DNA of 64,000 bases, from NCBI RefSeq assembly GCF_022811525.1, contig NZ_CP063982.1, forward strand, positions 372,001 to 436,000, in the 5' to 3' direction. This DNA comes from Orrella daihaiensis. GTDB lineage: Bacteria; Pseudomonadota; Gammaproteobacteria; Burkholderiales; Burkholderiaceae_B. Shown here piece after piece: positions 22,804 through 32,380 of this stretch. The translations under genes and the position numbers were made by a program. The notes under the pieces were generated by a model. That model was not told where the DNA came from, searched no databases, and was given only the letters and a program-made list of their open reading frames with translations. Each line of letters begins with the position of its first letter. The stretch's first letter is position 1.

Positions 22804-24219
22804 TAGTGCAACATTGATGTCCATGAAATCGATTCTTTCAACGCCTTCAAGAGTCTTAGTTCCCGTAAACTCGCTGCGGCCATTATTTGCTAACTGCCAT
22901 TTGTTACCAAATTGAGTCAGCACAAATTGGTCGCGTGAGGCTGAGACAACTAGCATATCGAGACCATCAGCACCCACTAACTGATCATCCCCAGCACTCA
23001 AAAAGAATTTATCGTCAATTTCAGAGCCCAGTAAAACATCATTGCCTTGAGTACCATAGTGCAAGGTTTTAAATCCCCAACCGCGGTCTAAATAGTCTTC
23101 AATGACTGCTTCTGATTCGGGTTGATAATTCAATAGAAACGAAGCCCTAGCAAACGAGGAGTAGGACTCTGCAACAAGATTACCGCTGGGGTTTCTAATC
23201 CAACCCAGTTCCGCCCATGGGGCATACTGCATAATTTGAAAGCCTGCCATATCATCGCTTAGATAATTACCGAAAAATTCAAAAAATCCCTCAATCCAAG
23301 CCTCAGCCATAGGGAAGTTGATACGTTCTTCGGGAAAAACCCGATGAAAACTTTGGCCTGGTATTTCAGCGACACTGTCTTCGCCCCAGACATAACTACC
23401 TAGATTTTCAATCCAACCAAGGCCTGGTTGACCAGGAGAAAAAGCTAGGCCTCCAAAATAAACGCTTTTTTCTGGATACCTTTCTAGCACTTGCTCTACT
23501 TGTCCTAGAACATTATCTTGAGCGTATAAAGGAACAATTTCCTCTGCATCGTAGAGCGGGGTTGTTGACAACGCTAAACCGAGTCCAATAAAGACATTGT
23601 CAACCAAATCCCACACTACGTTGTTACTGCGGAAGTCGTTTGCGTAACCAATAGATCCCGTGTAGACGTTTCTCACCCCATTGATTAGATCTATCCACTG
23701 GTCACGATAGTCACTAGTATCAAATCCGCTGTTGTATCGGCTCAGCTGTATGCCATCAACTCCAAATTTTTGAGCCTGTTCAGCGATGGGAACCACATAC
23801 GATTTCACAGATTCGAACATGCGATCAGAATTGAAGTTTGGGCCTACAGTGTCTTTCATGATCATCAGATCTGTTATGGGATCACGAATCAGCAACTCAA
23901 GATGAGCCCTTAATCCCAAAGACTCGACGTATTCGTACATGCGCCATATATCAGCTGGAAAAGGCTTGTCCATGTGGCCTGGAGGCATGATAGTCTGCAG
24001 TTCACCAGTTTCTCGGTTGATAGGCACGCTGACGTTGAACGATATGGTGTCAAAGCCTTTGTCTACTGTGCGATCGATCATGCGCTTGACTGCATCAAAT
24101 CCAGTGACTTTTAAGCCGTCAATGGTCACACCGTCTTGATCAAATGGCAAATCAATGTCGACCATTTTGCTGCGGTTCAATGATTCAATTTTCACAGTCT
24201 CTTCCTCAGCGTTGTGCAA
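22417..24219 (-). CDS. TIM-barrel glycoside-hydrolase-like protein with RTX and DUF4214 C-terminus
   Basis: A 600-residue protein. Residues about 30-390 look like an (alpha/beta)8 barrel of the GH113-like group (GFDTISFNVSVPINRETGEL, GLRAHLELLIRDP, KFGVDGIQLSRYNSGFD). About residues 395-430 carry degenerate RTX calcium-binding repeats (GTQGNDVLLG...GDDQLVGADGLD). The last 125 residues are a DUF4214 module (AYRIYKAAFDRAPDLTGLGY). There is no N-terminal signal peptide, so type I secretion with a C-terminal signal is likely, acting outside the cell on a polysaccharide. The substrate cannot be inferred. It follows the FG-GAP gene on the same strand after 25 bases, and no secretion machinery is in the window. 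Confidence 0.75.
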   Translation of the reverse strand: MHNAEEETVKIESLNRSKMVDIDLPFDQDGVTIDGLKVTGFDAVKRMIDRTVDKGFDTISFNVSVPINRETGELQTIMPPGHMDKPFPADIWRMYEYVESLGLRAHLELLIRDPITDLMIMKDTVGPNFNSDRMFESVKSYVVPIAEQAQKFGVDGIQLSRYNSGFDTSDYRDQWIDLINGVRNVYTGSIGYANDFRSNNVVWDLVDNVFIGLGLALSTTPLYDAEEIVPLYAQDNVLGQVEQVLERYPEKSVYFGGLAFSPGQPGLGWIENLGSYVWGEDSVAEIPGQSFHRVFPEERINFPMAEAWIEGFFEFFGNYLSDDMAGFQIMQYAPWAELGWIRNPSGNLVAESYSSFARASFLLNYQPESEAVIEDYLDRGWGFKTLHYGTQGNDVLLGSEIDDKFFLSAGDDQLVGADGLDMLVVSASRDQFVLTQFGNKWQLANNGRSEFTGTKTLEGVERIDFMDINVALDTEGVAGQAYRIYKAAFDRAPDLTGLGYWIKAMDAGAALDSVAAGFVSSSEFQTTYGTNISNTDFITLLYANVLDRTPDDSGFDYWLTRMSEGMTREQVLANFSESVENKANVAELIADGIQYTAFMG

Positions 24220-24234
24220 TGTGTCAACCCGTTT

Positions 24235-24631
24235 AATCAGTTACTCACCCCATAAACGCGGTGTACTGAATGCCATCAGCAATTAGCTCTGCCACATTGG
24301 CCTTGTTTTCACCGGACTCGCTGAAATTGGCCAACACTTGTTCACGAGTCATGCCCTCGCTCATTCTCGTTAGCCAATAGTCAAATCCGCTGTCATCTGG
24401 CGTTCTATCCAGCACATTGGCATAGAGCAGCGTGATGAAATCAGTATTGTTGATGTTGTTGCCGTAAGTTGTTTGAAACTCCGAGCTGCCGACAAATCCA
24501 GCAGCTACAGAATCGAGTGTTGCACCCGCATCTATGGCCTTGATCCAATAACCCAAGCCAGTGAGATCTGGCGCACGATCAAAGGCCGCTTTGTAGATGC
24601 GATAGGCTTGACCAGCCACGCCGTCGGTGTC
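24235..24631 (-). repeat. Duplicated DUF4214 segment, copy 2
   Basis: Counterpart of 22407-22803, same length, encoding the end of the FG-GAP protein. Similarity starts in the intergenic bases after the stop and stops abruptly upstream, as expected for a segmental duplication or gene conversion. Confidence 0.85.
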
Positions 24632-26335
24632 AAAAGCCACAGTCGTGTCATAAAACTTGATTCGTTCAACGGACACCAGCGTGTCGGTGCCCGACATACC
24701 GTCAAGTCCATGGATGGACACTGGGCGGCCGCCAGCCAAATCAACGTCATACTGACTGCTTCTGCCCAATACGACCAAGGTGTCAGTGCCAAGACCGCCG
24801 TCGATAGTCTCGCTGATGGTGGTGCCATGTACAAAGTTGTTGCCCTCATCACCGCGTGTCCATGGTGTGTTGGTAATCCAAACATCAAATTGGGTGGTGT
24901 TGGCTGAATTGTCCCATGGTGAACCAAGCTCGGGGTTGTAAGGGATTTCCATGGTCACAGACGGTAACGCAACAAATGCCAGCTTGCCATCAACAGGCAT
25001 TATGTCAAGGTTGACGTTGGGTAGACCAGCCACAGTGACTTCAGAGAAGTGTCCCGTTCCATCGTTGAGAAAGAAAACGGTCTCCTTTTGACCGCTGGGA
25101 TCTGTCATTTCAGTGTTGCGGGGACTAAAGTAACCGCTAAAGGATGTGCTTAACATCAAGTCCATGTGGCCATCACCGTTGATGTCGACTAACTCGTATA
25201 TCAAATAACCTTGATGGCGATTCAATATCACTTCATACTCGATCTGTGAAATGCGCTCAGCGGTCTCGTTTTGAAACAAGGCACCGTCGTTGATTAGGAT
25301 TTGTATGGCCTGCTCATTGTTGTTCTCGTTGCCCGCCCTAAACGTGTCAATGTAAGGGCCAGCATTGATGAGATCTTCCCAACCATCACCATTGATGTCG
25401 TAAGTTAGGGAGCCGTAGTAGTTGATACCTTTGGTTGGGACTGGATTGCCTACGATTTCGTAGGGATTGGGACCGCTGCTGGGCACAAACTCAGCGTATC
25501 TGCCCCACTGCTCAAATCCAGGCACTGCGGCATCTACTCGCAGTTCAACCGATTTGGAGAAGTTCCCCGTACCATCATTCAAGAACAACAAGTGGTGTGG
25601 GTCGCCTTTGGGTAGTAACAACAAATCGGGGTGGCCATCTCGATTGGCGTCCACAAAATTCACTGTCTGTGTCTGTCGCCACAAGGCTGTTTTTATCCAA
25701 CCATTAGGGTAAGTTTCCAACACATCCCAGTTAGGGAACCTCAACAAGTTGTTGGGAATGTTGGCATCAGTCACACTGGGTGTAGCGCCACCCGTGACAA
25801 AGTAGCTCTCACCGCCAATACCTGGAAATAACACATCGGGGTAACCGTCACCGTTAACGTCTGCTACACGAATGTGATGATAGAAGTCTTCGCCCTCTAG
25901 TTGATAACCTTGAAATCCGTTGCTGCCGCTGATGGCGTACATGCCTGGCAAGTTTTGATACGCTGGTGGTTGCTCACCGCTGGTGGCACTGCCAAAAAAC
26001 AAGTCGGAAATTCCATCGCCATTGATATCTGGCGCTTCCACACGAGACACTGATTGAATCTGTGGCGAATTAGCTATCGCAAAAGATGTGTCATGAACCA
26101 AACCCGCTTGAGTTCCTAAAAAGATTTGTGGCGGATTGCGAGAAATTTCTTCAAATGGAATTCTGTTACCAAAAGCAACGGCTAAGTCGTGAATACCGTC
26201 CCCATTGAAATCACCAATCACTCGCTCTTTGCCATGTGTGGCATCAACTTGATCTCCGTGCTTGATCAAGAAGCTTTGCTGTAAACCAACACCAATATCT
26301 AATTTGTTCACGGTCTCATCCTTTGCGTTTGGCAA
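24245..26335 (-). CDS. FG-GAP/VCBS-repeat protein with DUF4214 C-terminus
   Basis: A 696-residue protein with at least six calcium-binding blade motifs of the D-x-N-x-D-G-x-x-D type (DFNGDGIHDLAVAFG, DINGDGISDLFFGS, DVNGDGYPDVLFPG, DANRDGHPDLLLLPK, DINGDGWEDLINAG, DINGDGHMDLMLST), giving a beta-propeller like integrin alpha chains. A short RTX-like link (GGLGTDTLVV) and the DUF4214 module end the protein. No N-terminal signal peptide is present; both this and the next gene start with a similar M-x-NA-x-x-ETV segment. Probably a secreted surface or matrix-binding protein exported by a type I system, co-transcribed with the TIM-barrel protein 25 bases downstream. Confidence 0.82.
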   Translation of the reverse strand: MPNAKDETVNKLDIGVGLQQSFLIKHGDQVDATHGKERVIGDFNGDGIHDLAVAFGNRIPFEEISRNPPQIFLGTQAGLVHDTSFAIANSPQIQSVSRVEAPDINGDGISDLFFGSATSGEQPPAYQNLPGMYAISGSNGFQGYQLEGEDFYHHIRVADVNGDGYPDVLFPGIGGESYFVTGGATPSVTDANIPNNLLRFPNWDVLETYPNGWIKTALWRQTQTVNFVDANRDGHPDLLLLPKGDPHHLLFLNDGTGNFSKSVELRVDAAVPGFEQWGRYAEFVPSSGPNPYEIVGNPVPTKGINYYGSLTYDINGDGWEDLINAGPYIDTFRAGNENNNEQAIQILINDGALFQNETAERISQIEYEVILNRHQGYLIYELVDINGDGHMDLMLSTSFSGYFSPRNTEMTDPSGQKETVFFLNDGTGHFSEVTVAGLPNVNLDIMPVDGKLAFVALPSVTMEIPYNPELGSPWDNSANTTQFDVWITNTPWTRGDEGNNFVHGTTISETIDGGLGTDTLVVLGRSSQYDVDLAGGRPVSIHGLDGMSGTDTLVSVERIKFYDTTVAFDTDGVAGQAYRIYKAAFDRAPDLTGLGYWIKAIDAGATLDSVAAGFVGSSEFQTTYGNNINNTDFITLLYANVLDRTPDDSGFDYWLTRMSEGMTREQVLANFSESGENKANVAELIADGIQYTAFMG

Positions 26336-26920
26336 GGCGTCAGCTTATTTACGACGGCGTATTCGTTGATTTTGGGTGCCTAAGAGCTTCAATATTGAGC
26401 AATTGGATCTTCTACGATTGTGCTCAAGCTGTTGGCAATCCCAGCTAGTTCGCTTGGAAAAACAGGCGGTTCAATCATTCCCATACCGCTATTTGTGCAA
26501 GTAGTTTGTTTGAGCTTACGTATTTTTAAACTTAACTTTAGAATACAAGAAAACCTAGTAAGAATCTATGTTGTGGACGAGTTGCCATCCTTGAAACCTT
26601 TGCGTGTGCGTGCAGCGGAGAGTGCGGTCGCCAATTCTGTGAGATCGTTAATCTCGATGGCATTCTTACCCCCTTTGCCTAAGGCCCGAGTGTTTGGGCC
26701 ATACTTGATGACAGCGTTGAGCTTGCCAGCCCTTGTTGATGGGTACGCAACTACTGACTGTGCCTATGCTATGTTGGAAGCGAAACAGCAGCGTGTGGAG
26801 CGTGGCGAGTTAACACGCATCAGTTAGGTAGACCCGAGAGAAAAGCAACAGATTAATGTCCAAAACAGCAAGAACTAAGCTCGATACGGTTGTTTGGTGT
26901 AACGACCCCAAGGAATCGAA
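26336..26920. other. Intergenic region without a convincing gene
   Basis: 585 bases between divergent genes. A 135-codon open frame at 26420-26827 on the plus strand exists, but its composition is not protein-like (no domain pattern, uneven hydrophobicity) and no ribosome site precedes it. The segment should contain promoters for the FG-GAP operon and for the lipoprotein hydrolase. Confidence 0.5.
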
Positions 26921-27817
26921 ATGTCCAAAAACTATTTTGCGCTTTTACTAACAAGCTTGATGCTTTCTGGTTGCCTTGCCACATATGGCGGCAAAGATCC
27001 CGGATCGAAAGAAGGGCAACTGATCAGCTATCAGTATGAGTTTGATGGTGTGAAAGACCTAAAGACTGAAGCGGTTTTCAGAAAACCTGCGGCAGCGACC
27101 GCTACTAACAAGGTGCCAGCAGTCATTGTCCTGCACGATGGCGGTGGTTGGTCGACTGAGCGCACACGACAGTACGCTGACTTGTTTACATCGAATGGCT
27201 ATGCCACTTTGGAGCCGAGACTGTATTTTGATGACAAGGCACCAAGAACTAATAAAAAAGATTTGGCAAGCTTGTATGCAGGGTTGAGTTACTTATCAAA
27301 GCAACCCGAAATTGACCGGAATCGTATCTATGCGATGGGAATGTCAGCAGGTGCGATGCTAGCGATGCTTGCTAAAACGCAAAGCGCGAATGAGTTGTTC
27401 AACCGATCAGATACCACCTTCAGAGCGATTGCATCTATGTACCCTGTTTGCTGGCTATTCACGGCAACAATAGAAGGGAATCCGCCTAAGGTTTTTTCGG
27501 ATTTCACAGCGTCGGATATGAAAAACTGGCAGCCAATGCCTATTCGTTTGTTCATACCAGAGTTTGATGACTACGAAGATCGAGATGCAACTACTTGCGA
27601 AAACTTCATCACGAAAATTCCAAGCGAACAAGCCCGCTCGACCTTTTCCATCAAGCTCTACCCTGGTGCCACGCACGGCTGGGATCACGGAAGAACTTAT
27701 TCGTTTAATACTTGGGCGGCTTGTAAAGGCAGGGGTTGTGTAAACACGAACCAATCAAATCCTGCAGTGACACAACAAGGCTATAAGGACGTACTGAGCT
27801 TCTTCGGGGAGCAATAG
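26921..27817 (+). CDS. Lipoprotein alpha/beta hydrolase (dienelactone-hydrolase-like)
   Basis: A 298-residue protein with a lipoprotein signal (YFALLLTSLMLSGC, lipobox LSGC). The alpha/beta hydrolase core shows PAVIVLHDGGGW (oxyanion region), the nucleophile elbow YAMGMSAGAMLAML with Ser in GMSAG, an acid region around LFIPEFDDYED, and the catalytic His in YPGATHGWDHGR. Classical dienelactone hydrolases use Cys at the nucleophile position, so this is a Ser relative. It would be membrane-anchored and act in the periplasm on an ester or amide of unknown identity. It stands alone, 200 bases before the next gene. Confidence 0.8.
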   Translation: MSKNYFALLLTSLMLSGCLATYGGKDPGSKEGQLISYQYEFDGVKDLKTEAVFRKPAAATATNKVPAVIVLHDGGGWSTERTRQYADLFTSNGYATLEPRLYFDDKAPRTNKKDLASLYAGLSYLSKQPEIDRNRIYAMGMSAGAMLAMLAKTQSANELFNRSDTTFRAIASMYPVCWLFTATIEGNPPKVFSDFTASDMKNWQPMPIRLFIPEFDDYEDRDATTCENFITKIPSEQARSTFSIKLYPGATHGWDHGRTYSFNTWAACKGRGCVNTNQSNPAVTQQGYKDVLSFFGEQ

Positions 27818-28018
27818 GTGACCCTACTCGCTTACGGTTTCAAGCTATTTGCTGCTCAGATCGTTCAAAACGGGTCGATATTGCCATTCACAACGAACGA
27901 CAGTGTTCAGTGTGGGTAATGCGTAATTACAAAAAGTTCGGGTCAGTCCGTAAGCTTGCCACAACAGTAAACTGGTTAAAAACGTGGATTTCCATGACAC
28001 GACCGACGGGGAAATCGG

Positions 28019-28795
28019 ATGTCACAGTTCGCACGCTACATCGGAATCGACTACTCGGGCGCACAAACACCAACTCGTGGCTTGAAAGGTCTTCGAGTCT
28101 ATGAGGCTGTCAGTGGCGGGGCCGCCTATGAGGTTCTGCCGCCACCAAGCCCTCGCAAGTATTGGACACGCGAGGGTATAGCCCTGTGGTTAGCTGAGCG
28201 GCTTTCAGATGACATTCCAACGATGGTTGGCATTGATCACGGTTTCTCCTTTCCCCTGCGCTACTTTGAGCAATACGGCTTGCCGTTGAAGTGGGATGCC
28301 TTTCTCGATGATTTTGTGGCTCATTGGCCGACACATCATCCCTATGTTTACGTGGATTTCGTGCGAGAAGGTGAAGTCGGTCAGGGGTCTCTACGTCAAG
28401 GGCAAACGCGCTGGCGCCGTGAGTGTGAGATCCGATGTCGGGCAAAGTCAGTGTTTCATTTCGATGTTCAAGGGTCCGTTGCGAAGTCCACCCACGCAGG
28501 TATTCCGTGGCTACATTATTTGCGTCGACGATTAGGTTCAGTCCATTTCTGGCCATTTGATGGCTGGGAAGTGCCAACGGGGCATTCAGTCATCCTGGAG
28601 GCTTACCCGGCCCTCTATAAACATGCTTATGTGCTTGAGGACTCCACACCGGACCAGCATGATGCCTTCGGTATTGCCAGCTGGTTACGCGATGCTGATG
28701 CTGATGGGCGGTTAAAGACGGCGCTGCAGCCAAAGTTGTCAGCGAGCTTGCTCAAGCAGGCAAAGGTTGAGGGCTGGATTTTAGGGGTTGAGTGA
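28019..28795 (+). CDS. DUF429-like predicted RNase H-fold protein
   Basis: A 258-residue protein starting ARYIGIDYSGAQTPTRGLKG, the usual first strand of the DUF429 (RNase-H-like) fold with Asp in GIDYSG, then MVGIDHGFSFP with a second Asp, and a C-terminal PDQHDAFGIASWLRDAD carrying the third acidic cluster. The biochemical role of the family is not established. No operon partner: it is followed by a convergent peptidase gene. Confidence 0.7.
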   Translation: MSQFARYIGIDYSGAQTPTRGLKGLRVYEAVSGGAAYEVLPPPSPRKYWTREGIALWLAERLSDDIPTMVGIDHGFSFPLRYFEQYGLPLKWDAFLDDFVAHWPTHHPYVYVDFVREGEVGQGSLRQGQTRWRRECEIRCRAKSVFHFDVQGSVAKSTHAGIPWLHYLRRRLGSVHFWPFDGWEVPTGHSVILEAYPALYKHAYVLEDSTPDQHDAFGIASWLRDADADGRLKTALQPKLSASLLKQAKVEGWILGVE

Positions 28796-28880
28796 GTCAA
28801 GATTTGCTGCAACCCGCTTGACGCCAAACGACAGGGATAAGATTTGGTCAATACAACAAACTGTTGGTAAGTCTGATGAG

Positions 28881-30368
28881 TCAGACCTCACTGTGCGGGT
28901 AGACGTTGGCCGTATTCAGACGCGCATAGGGAATAGTCATCAGATCTGCTGGTCCGTAGTCAGGCGTATCGACGATGATAATGCGCGTAGCCACCTTCTC
29001 AAAAAACTGTCTGAAGTGCGTTTTTGAGCGCAGCACCACCATATCAAAGTCGTTGATGCTTAAACCAAATACTTTGTAGACGTCTTCATCAACCGTAAAT
29101 GCATATTTACTGACGACGCTGACATATACGTGGCCAATTTGTACAAGCGCTGTCATGCCAAGGTCGACATGCTGGCCTTGCATCATTTGTCCAGAGACCT
29201 TGTAAGACTTTGGCCCACATTGAAGAACCGTTGCCCGGTGCGTGCGACGTGCGCCAGCGCGATCGGAACTCCAGCCGCCAAGTTCAATGTCGACTTCAGC
29301 CCCAACACCAGCCTCATTGGCGAGGTTTGCGGCTGCCGGATCAAGCAGGAATGGCACGTAGGCACTTGGCGCTTGATGATCAAGCAGCGCATTTAATACA
29401 TAGCTCGAATCGTTAATCCGATCCGCATGTTCCAGCAGTACGACCGGATGGCCTGTTTTGGGTGAGATTTCAAGTGCTATCGGGATTGCCTCATCTACTT
29501 TGAGCACCGGTTCAGGGGCGTACAGTTCAGCGCGCTGCTTTTTGATCAGATCGCTGAAGGCTGAGGCTAGGCTTTGAGCATGTGCTTGTCCGTGCTCGGA
29601 CACGACAATGACGCTAAAGCCTGTGTTGTGTGAATCCGCATAGGAGAAGCCAGCCATGATAGAGATATCGACTGTCGCGTCGAGTTCGACTTCTTTTGTT
29701 CTGGCGGCCTTGATGATGCTGGCAAGTGGCTCTAGTGCTGTGGCGCTAAAAATGCTTGGCACGATAAGCCCCGGTTTCTCGATGGCCATCCCGGGTCGTT
29801 GGCCAGTCTCCAGGATGCGCATCAGCCCTCGGGCTGCGCGCTCGCCCGTTTGTCCCATGTCAGTGTGAGGCGAGAGCCTGTAGGCATAAGCCGCGTCAAG
29901 TTGGGCAATCGACGCGTGGTCCAAGTTGCCGTGATAATCAAAGGCAACCACCACAGGCAGGTCAGTGCCTACTTGTTGGCGCAAGCGCTCGATAAAGTAA
30001 CGTTCAACGTCCTCAAAGCCTTGTGCCCAGCAAGCACCATGTAAATGCAACAGAACGCCGTCTACTGTTTGCTTGGCAACCCCTAGTGATATTTCATCGG
30101 CAAATGCTTGGACAGCTTCATCGCTCGCCGGCCCAAGTGCACCAAGGAAAGAGTACACCAGAGGCACCATTTTTACTTCGCACTGCTCACAAACATGGAT
30201 GAAACCGCCCATGACAGTGTTTGTGTCACGATAGGCTTGCAAGATGTCGTCACCGCGAGTGGTGCCAGTCTCAAAGTCCTCCAGAGTGCTGATTTGCGGC
30301 AAAAAACTAGCCGACTCCAGATGGAATCCGGCTAGCGCGATACGCCAGGGTTTGCGGTCAGATTTCAT
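28881..30368 (-). CDS. M81-family metallopeptidase (MlrC-like)
   Basis: A 495-residue protein of the M81/DUF1485 family, whose founding member MlrC hydrolyses linearised microcystin. Seen are RIALAGFHLESASF at the start, GVLLHLHGACWAQGFED, VVAFDYHGNLDHA and YRLSPHTDMGQTGERAARGL, which supply the zinc-binding His/Asp residues, and a C-terminal domain with VDIELGGWSSDRAG. It is the last gene of a five-gene operon with a TRAP transporter and an N-acyl-D-amino-acid deacylase, eleven bases after the latter. The expected role is cleavage of an imported peptide or amide. The exact substrate is not known. Confidence 0.88.
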   Translation of the reverse strand: MKSDRKPWRIALAGFHLESASFLPQISTLEDFETGTTRGDDILQAYRDTNTVMGGFIHVCEQCEVKMVPLVYSFLGALGPASDEAVQAFADEISLGVAKQTVDGVLLHLHGACWAQGFEDVERYFIERLRQQVGTDLPVVVAFDYHGNLDHASIAQLDAAYAYRLSPHTDMGQTGERAARGLMRILETGQRPGMAIEKPGLIVPSIFSATALEPLASIIKAARTKEVELDATVDISIMAGFSYADSHNTGFSVIVVSEHGQAHAQSLASAFSDLIKKQRAELYAPEPVLKVDEAIPIALEISPKTGHPVVLLEHADRINDSSYVLNALLDHQAPSAYVPFLLDPAAANLANEAGVGAEVDIELGGWSSDRAGARRTHRATVLQCGPKSYKVSGQMMQGQHVDLGMTALVQIGHVYVSVVSKYAFTVDEDVYKVFGLSINDFDMVVLRSKTHFRQFFEKVATRIIIVDTPDYGPADLMTIPYARLNTANVYPHSEV

Positions 30369-30378
30369 CTATGCAATG

Positions 30379-31830
30379 TCAGACCATCTTGGTGGGCACG
30401 GATCTATCCAAGTGCATGCCAGGCCGGGCACCCGTGGCTTTGTCACCATCCCAGACTAAACGTCCGTTGACAAAGACATGTTCGATACCCGCTGCTGCTT
30501 GAATCGGCTTTTGAAATGTGGCCCGCTCGGCAATCGTGTTTGGGTCAAAGACCACAATGTCAGCAAAGTTACCCACTGCCAAGCGACCCCGTTGACCAAG
30601 ACCAAATCGGTCGGCTGGCATACTGGTCATGCGCTTGACGGCTTCTTCAAGCGAGAACAGTTTGACCTCTCGTGTGTAGTGCCCAAGCACCCGTGGAAAA
30701 GTACCCCACACCCGTGGATGTGGATGTGATCCTTTGTGTATGCCATCCGAGCAAATAATGGTGTGCTCAAACGACAGAATTCTCTGAACGTCTTTTTCAT
30801 CCATGATGAAAAAAATTCCAGCTGCCGGGATCAAACGATCAACTGCTTCGTCCAGACTGACCCCCCATTCTTGCGCAATATCCGCGAGATCGCGCCCAGC
30901 CATTTCCGGATAGGGCACGGAATCGGACACGATCACTCGCGTAGCTTGCTTATGTCTGCCGGAGTTCAGCATCGTCGCGCTCGCAGTCCACGGTGTCGTG
31001 TCTAGTCCAACATCTTGCGTTTGCATGGCTTTTTCTATCATCGGCAGCGTCGTTGCCGACATGCCATGGTTGGCGAGTCCCGCGCATTTATGGTGCGAGA
31101 CGTGTACGCCACAGCAAGCATCGCGTCCTACCCGAAAGGTTTCGTTTAAAGCATCAACCACGCGATCACCTTCATCACGCATGTGGGTTGCATATAGCTT
31201 TCCATGAGCTTGTGCAACTTCAGCCATGGCAGTTAATTCCGCTGTGGTAGATGCACGCGCAGGCGGATAAAACGGTCCGGTTGATAAGCCAATGCCGCCT
31301 TCTGACAGCGCTTGGTCTAGCGCTTGCCGCATTCGTTTCAGTTCGCTGGCATCGGCTGGCTTGTTCAAATCCGCTACTTCGTTAATACGAAGTGAACCAT
31401 GTCCGATCAAGCAGGCCGCGTTGACCGCTGGCGGATCGGCTTGCAGAGCCGCTCTATATTGAGCGTACGATGAGAACCGCGGTCGTGTGTCATCGAGAAT
31501 AAGGTCAAGCGGTGCCGGCAGAGGACCGGATTTGGTCAATGGTGCAATGGAGAACCCGCAATTGCCATTGATAACCGTGGTCACACCTTGGCTAGTCATG
31601 CAAGTCAGCAAAGGGTCGGTCAAGACGGCCTCATCGTGATGAACATGCGGATCGATGAAACCCGGTGCGATCACTTTGCCATGAGCCTCGATGACCTGAC
31701 CTGACTGCCAATTCGTCAAATCGCCCATGGCAACGATCTGGTCATCAATCACTGCCACATCACCTGTGACGGCTGGGGTGCCATTGCCGTCGATTATTTG
31801 CCCGCCCCGAATGATTAGGTCAGCTTGCAT
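30379..31830 (-). CDS. N-acyl-D-amino-acid deacylase (amidohydrolase)
   Basis: A 483-residue metal-dependent amidohydrolase. Zinc-site elements are GFIDPHVHHDEA (His62, His64), the Cys in VINGNCGFS (Cys91), YATHMRDEGDR, VSHHKCAG, and the C-terminal IICSDGIHKGSHPHPRVWGT with the conserved Asp. Family members remove acyl groups from N-acyl-D-amino acids. The ATG at 31830 is used because it is one base after the upstream stop; an in-frame TTG lies twelve bases earlier. It is co-transcribed with the TRAP genes upstream and the M81 gene downstream. Confidence 0.9.
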   Translation of the reverse strand: MQADLIIRGGQIIDGNGTPAVTGDVAVIDDQIVAMGDLTNWQSGQVIEAHGKVIAPGFIDPHVHHDEAVLTDPLLTCMTSQGVTTVINGNCGFSIAPLTKSGPLPAPLDLILDDTRPRFSSYAQYRAALQADPPAVNAACLIGHGSLRINEVADLNKPADASELKRMRQALDQALSEGGIGLSTGPFYPPARASTTAELTAMAEVAQAHGKLYATHMRDEGDRVVDALNETFRVGRDACCGVHVSHHKCAGLANHGMSATTLPMIEKAMQTQDVGLDTTPWTASATMLNSGRHKQATRVIVSDSVPYPEMAGRDLADIAQEWGVSLDEAVDRLIPAAGIFFIMDEKDVQRILSFEHTIICSDGIHKGSHPHPRVWGTFPRVLGHYTREVKLFSLEEAVKRMTSMPADRFGLGQRGRLAVGNFADIVVFDPNTIAERATFQKPIQAAAGIEHVFVNGRLVWDGDKATGARPGMHLDRSVPTKMV

Positions 31831-31831
31831 C

Positions 31832-32380
31832 TCATGCCTCAATGTCGTGTGCTTCAGGCGCTGGTGGTTCGAACCACCGAGCTACCAGATGAATCAGAAT
31901 AAAAATAATCATGATGGGCACAGCGATCGCCACCCAAAACGTCGTGATGTCTAGCGTCTCAGATGTGATTCGGCTATGCCGCAGTAAGAAACCTCGGTTC
32001 ACATTCATGTTCGGGCCAAAGAAGGTGAACCATAGAATGGGAATCAGGTAGATCAAAACAGTCAATGACTGTATCAGTCCAGCCACGATGGCCAGCCAGG
32101 GGTTGCGGGGAACCGCAGAAAACAGTGCCGGATCAAACCGACGCTTGAATGACATCGTCGCGCCAATCAATCCGGCCCAGATCATGGCATAGCGAGCCAA
32201 TTCCTCGGTCCATGGGGGTGGGCTCTGGAATACGTAGCGAGCAACCACCTGCAACATCACGGCAGCCACGAGCACCACAATCGCAACCCCAGCTGTCACA
32301 TCAGCCACCCGATCGACAAACGCCGATAGGCGTTGTGCCATCCGACCGAGTGACTGAAGTATGACTGGCCGAGTGGTCAT
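31832..32380 (-). CDS. TRAP transporter small permease (DctQ-type), system 1
   Basis: A 182-residue inner-membrane protein with four membrane segments: VADVTAGVAIVVLVAAVMLQ, YAMIWAGLIGATMSF, WLAIVAGLIQSLTVLIYLIP and TTFWVAIAVPIMIIFILIHL. The DctQ signature VARYVFQSPPPWTEELARY is present. It couples to the large permease and the periplasmic binding protein. Its start overlaps the stop of the binding-protein gene by one base. Length is normal. Confidence 0.92.
   Translation of the reverse strand: MTTRPVILQSLGRMAQRLSAFVDRVADVTAGVAIVVLVAAVMLQVVARYVFQSPPPWTEELARYAMIWAGLIGATMSFKRRFDPALFSAVPRNPWLAIVAGLIQSLTVLIYLIPILWFTFFGPNMNVNRGFLLRHSRITSETLDITTFWVAIAVPIMIIFILIHLVARWFEPPAPEAHDIEA

Noticed and set aside
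26420..26827. 135-codon open frame on the plus strand
   Set aside because: No family pattern, no ribosome-binding site and an irregular composition; treated as chance open frame in the intergenic region.
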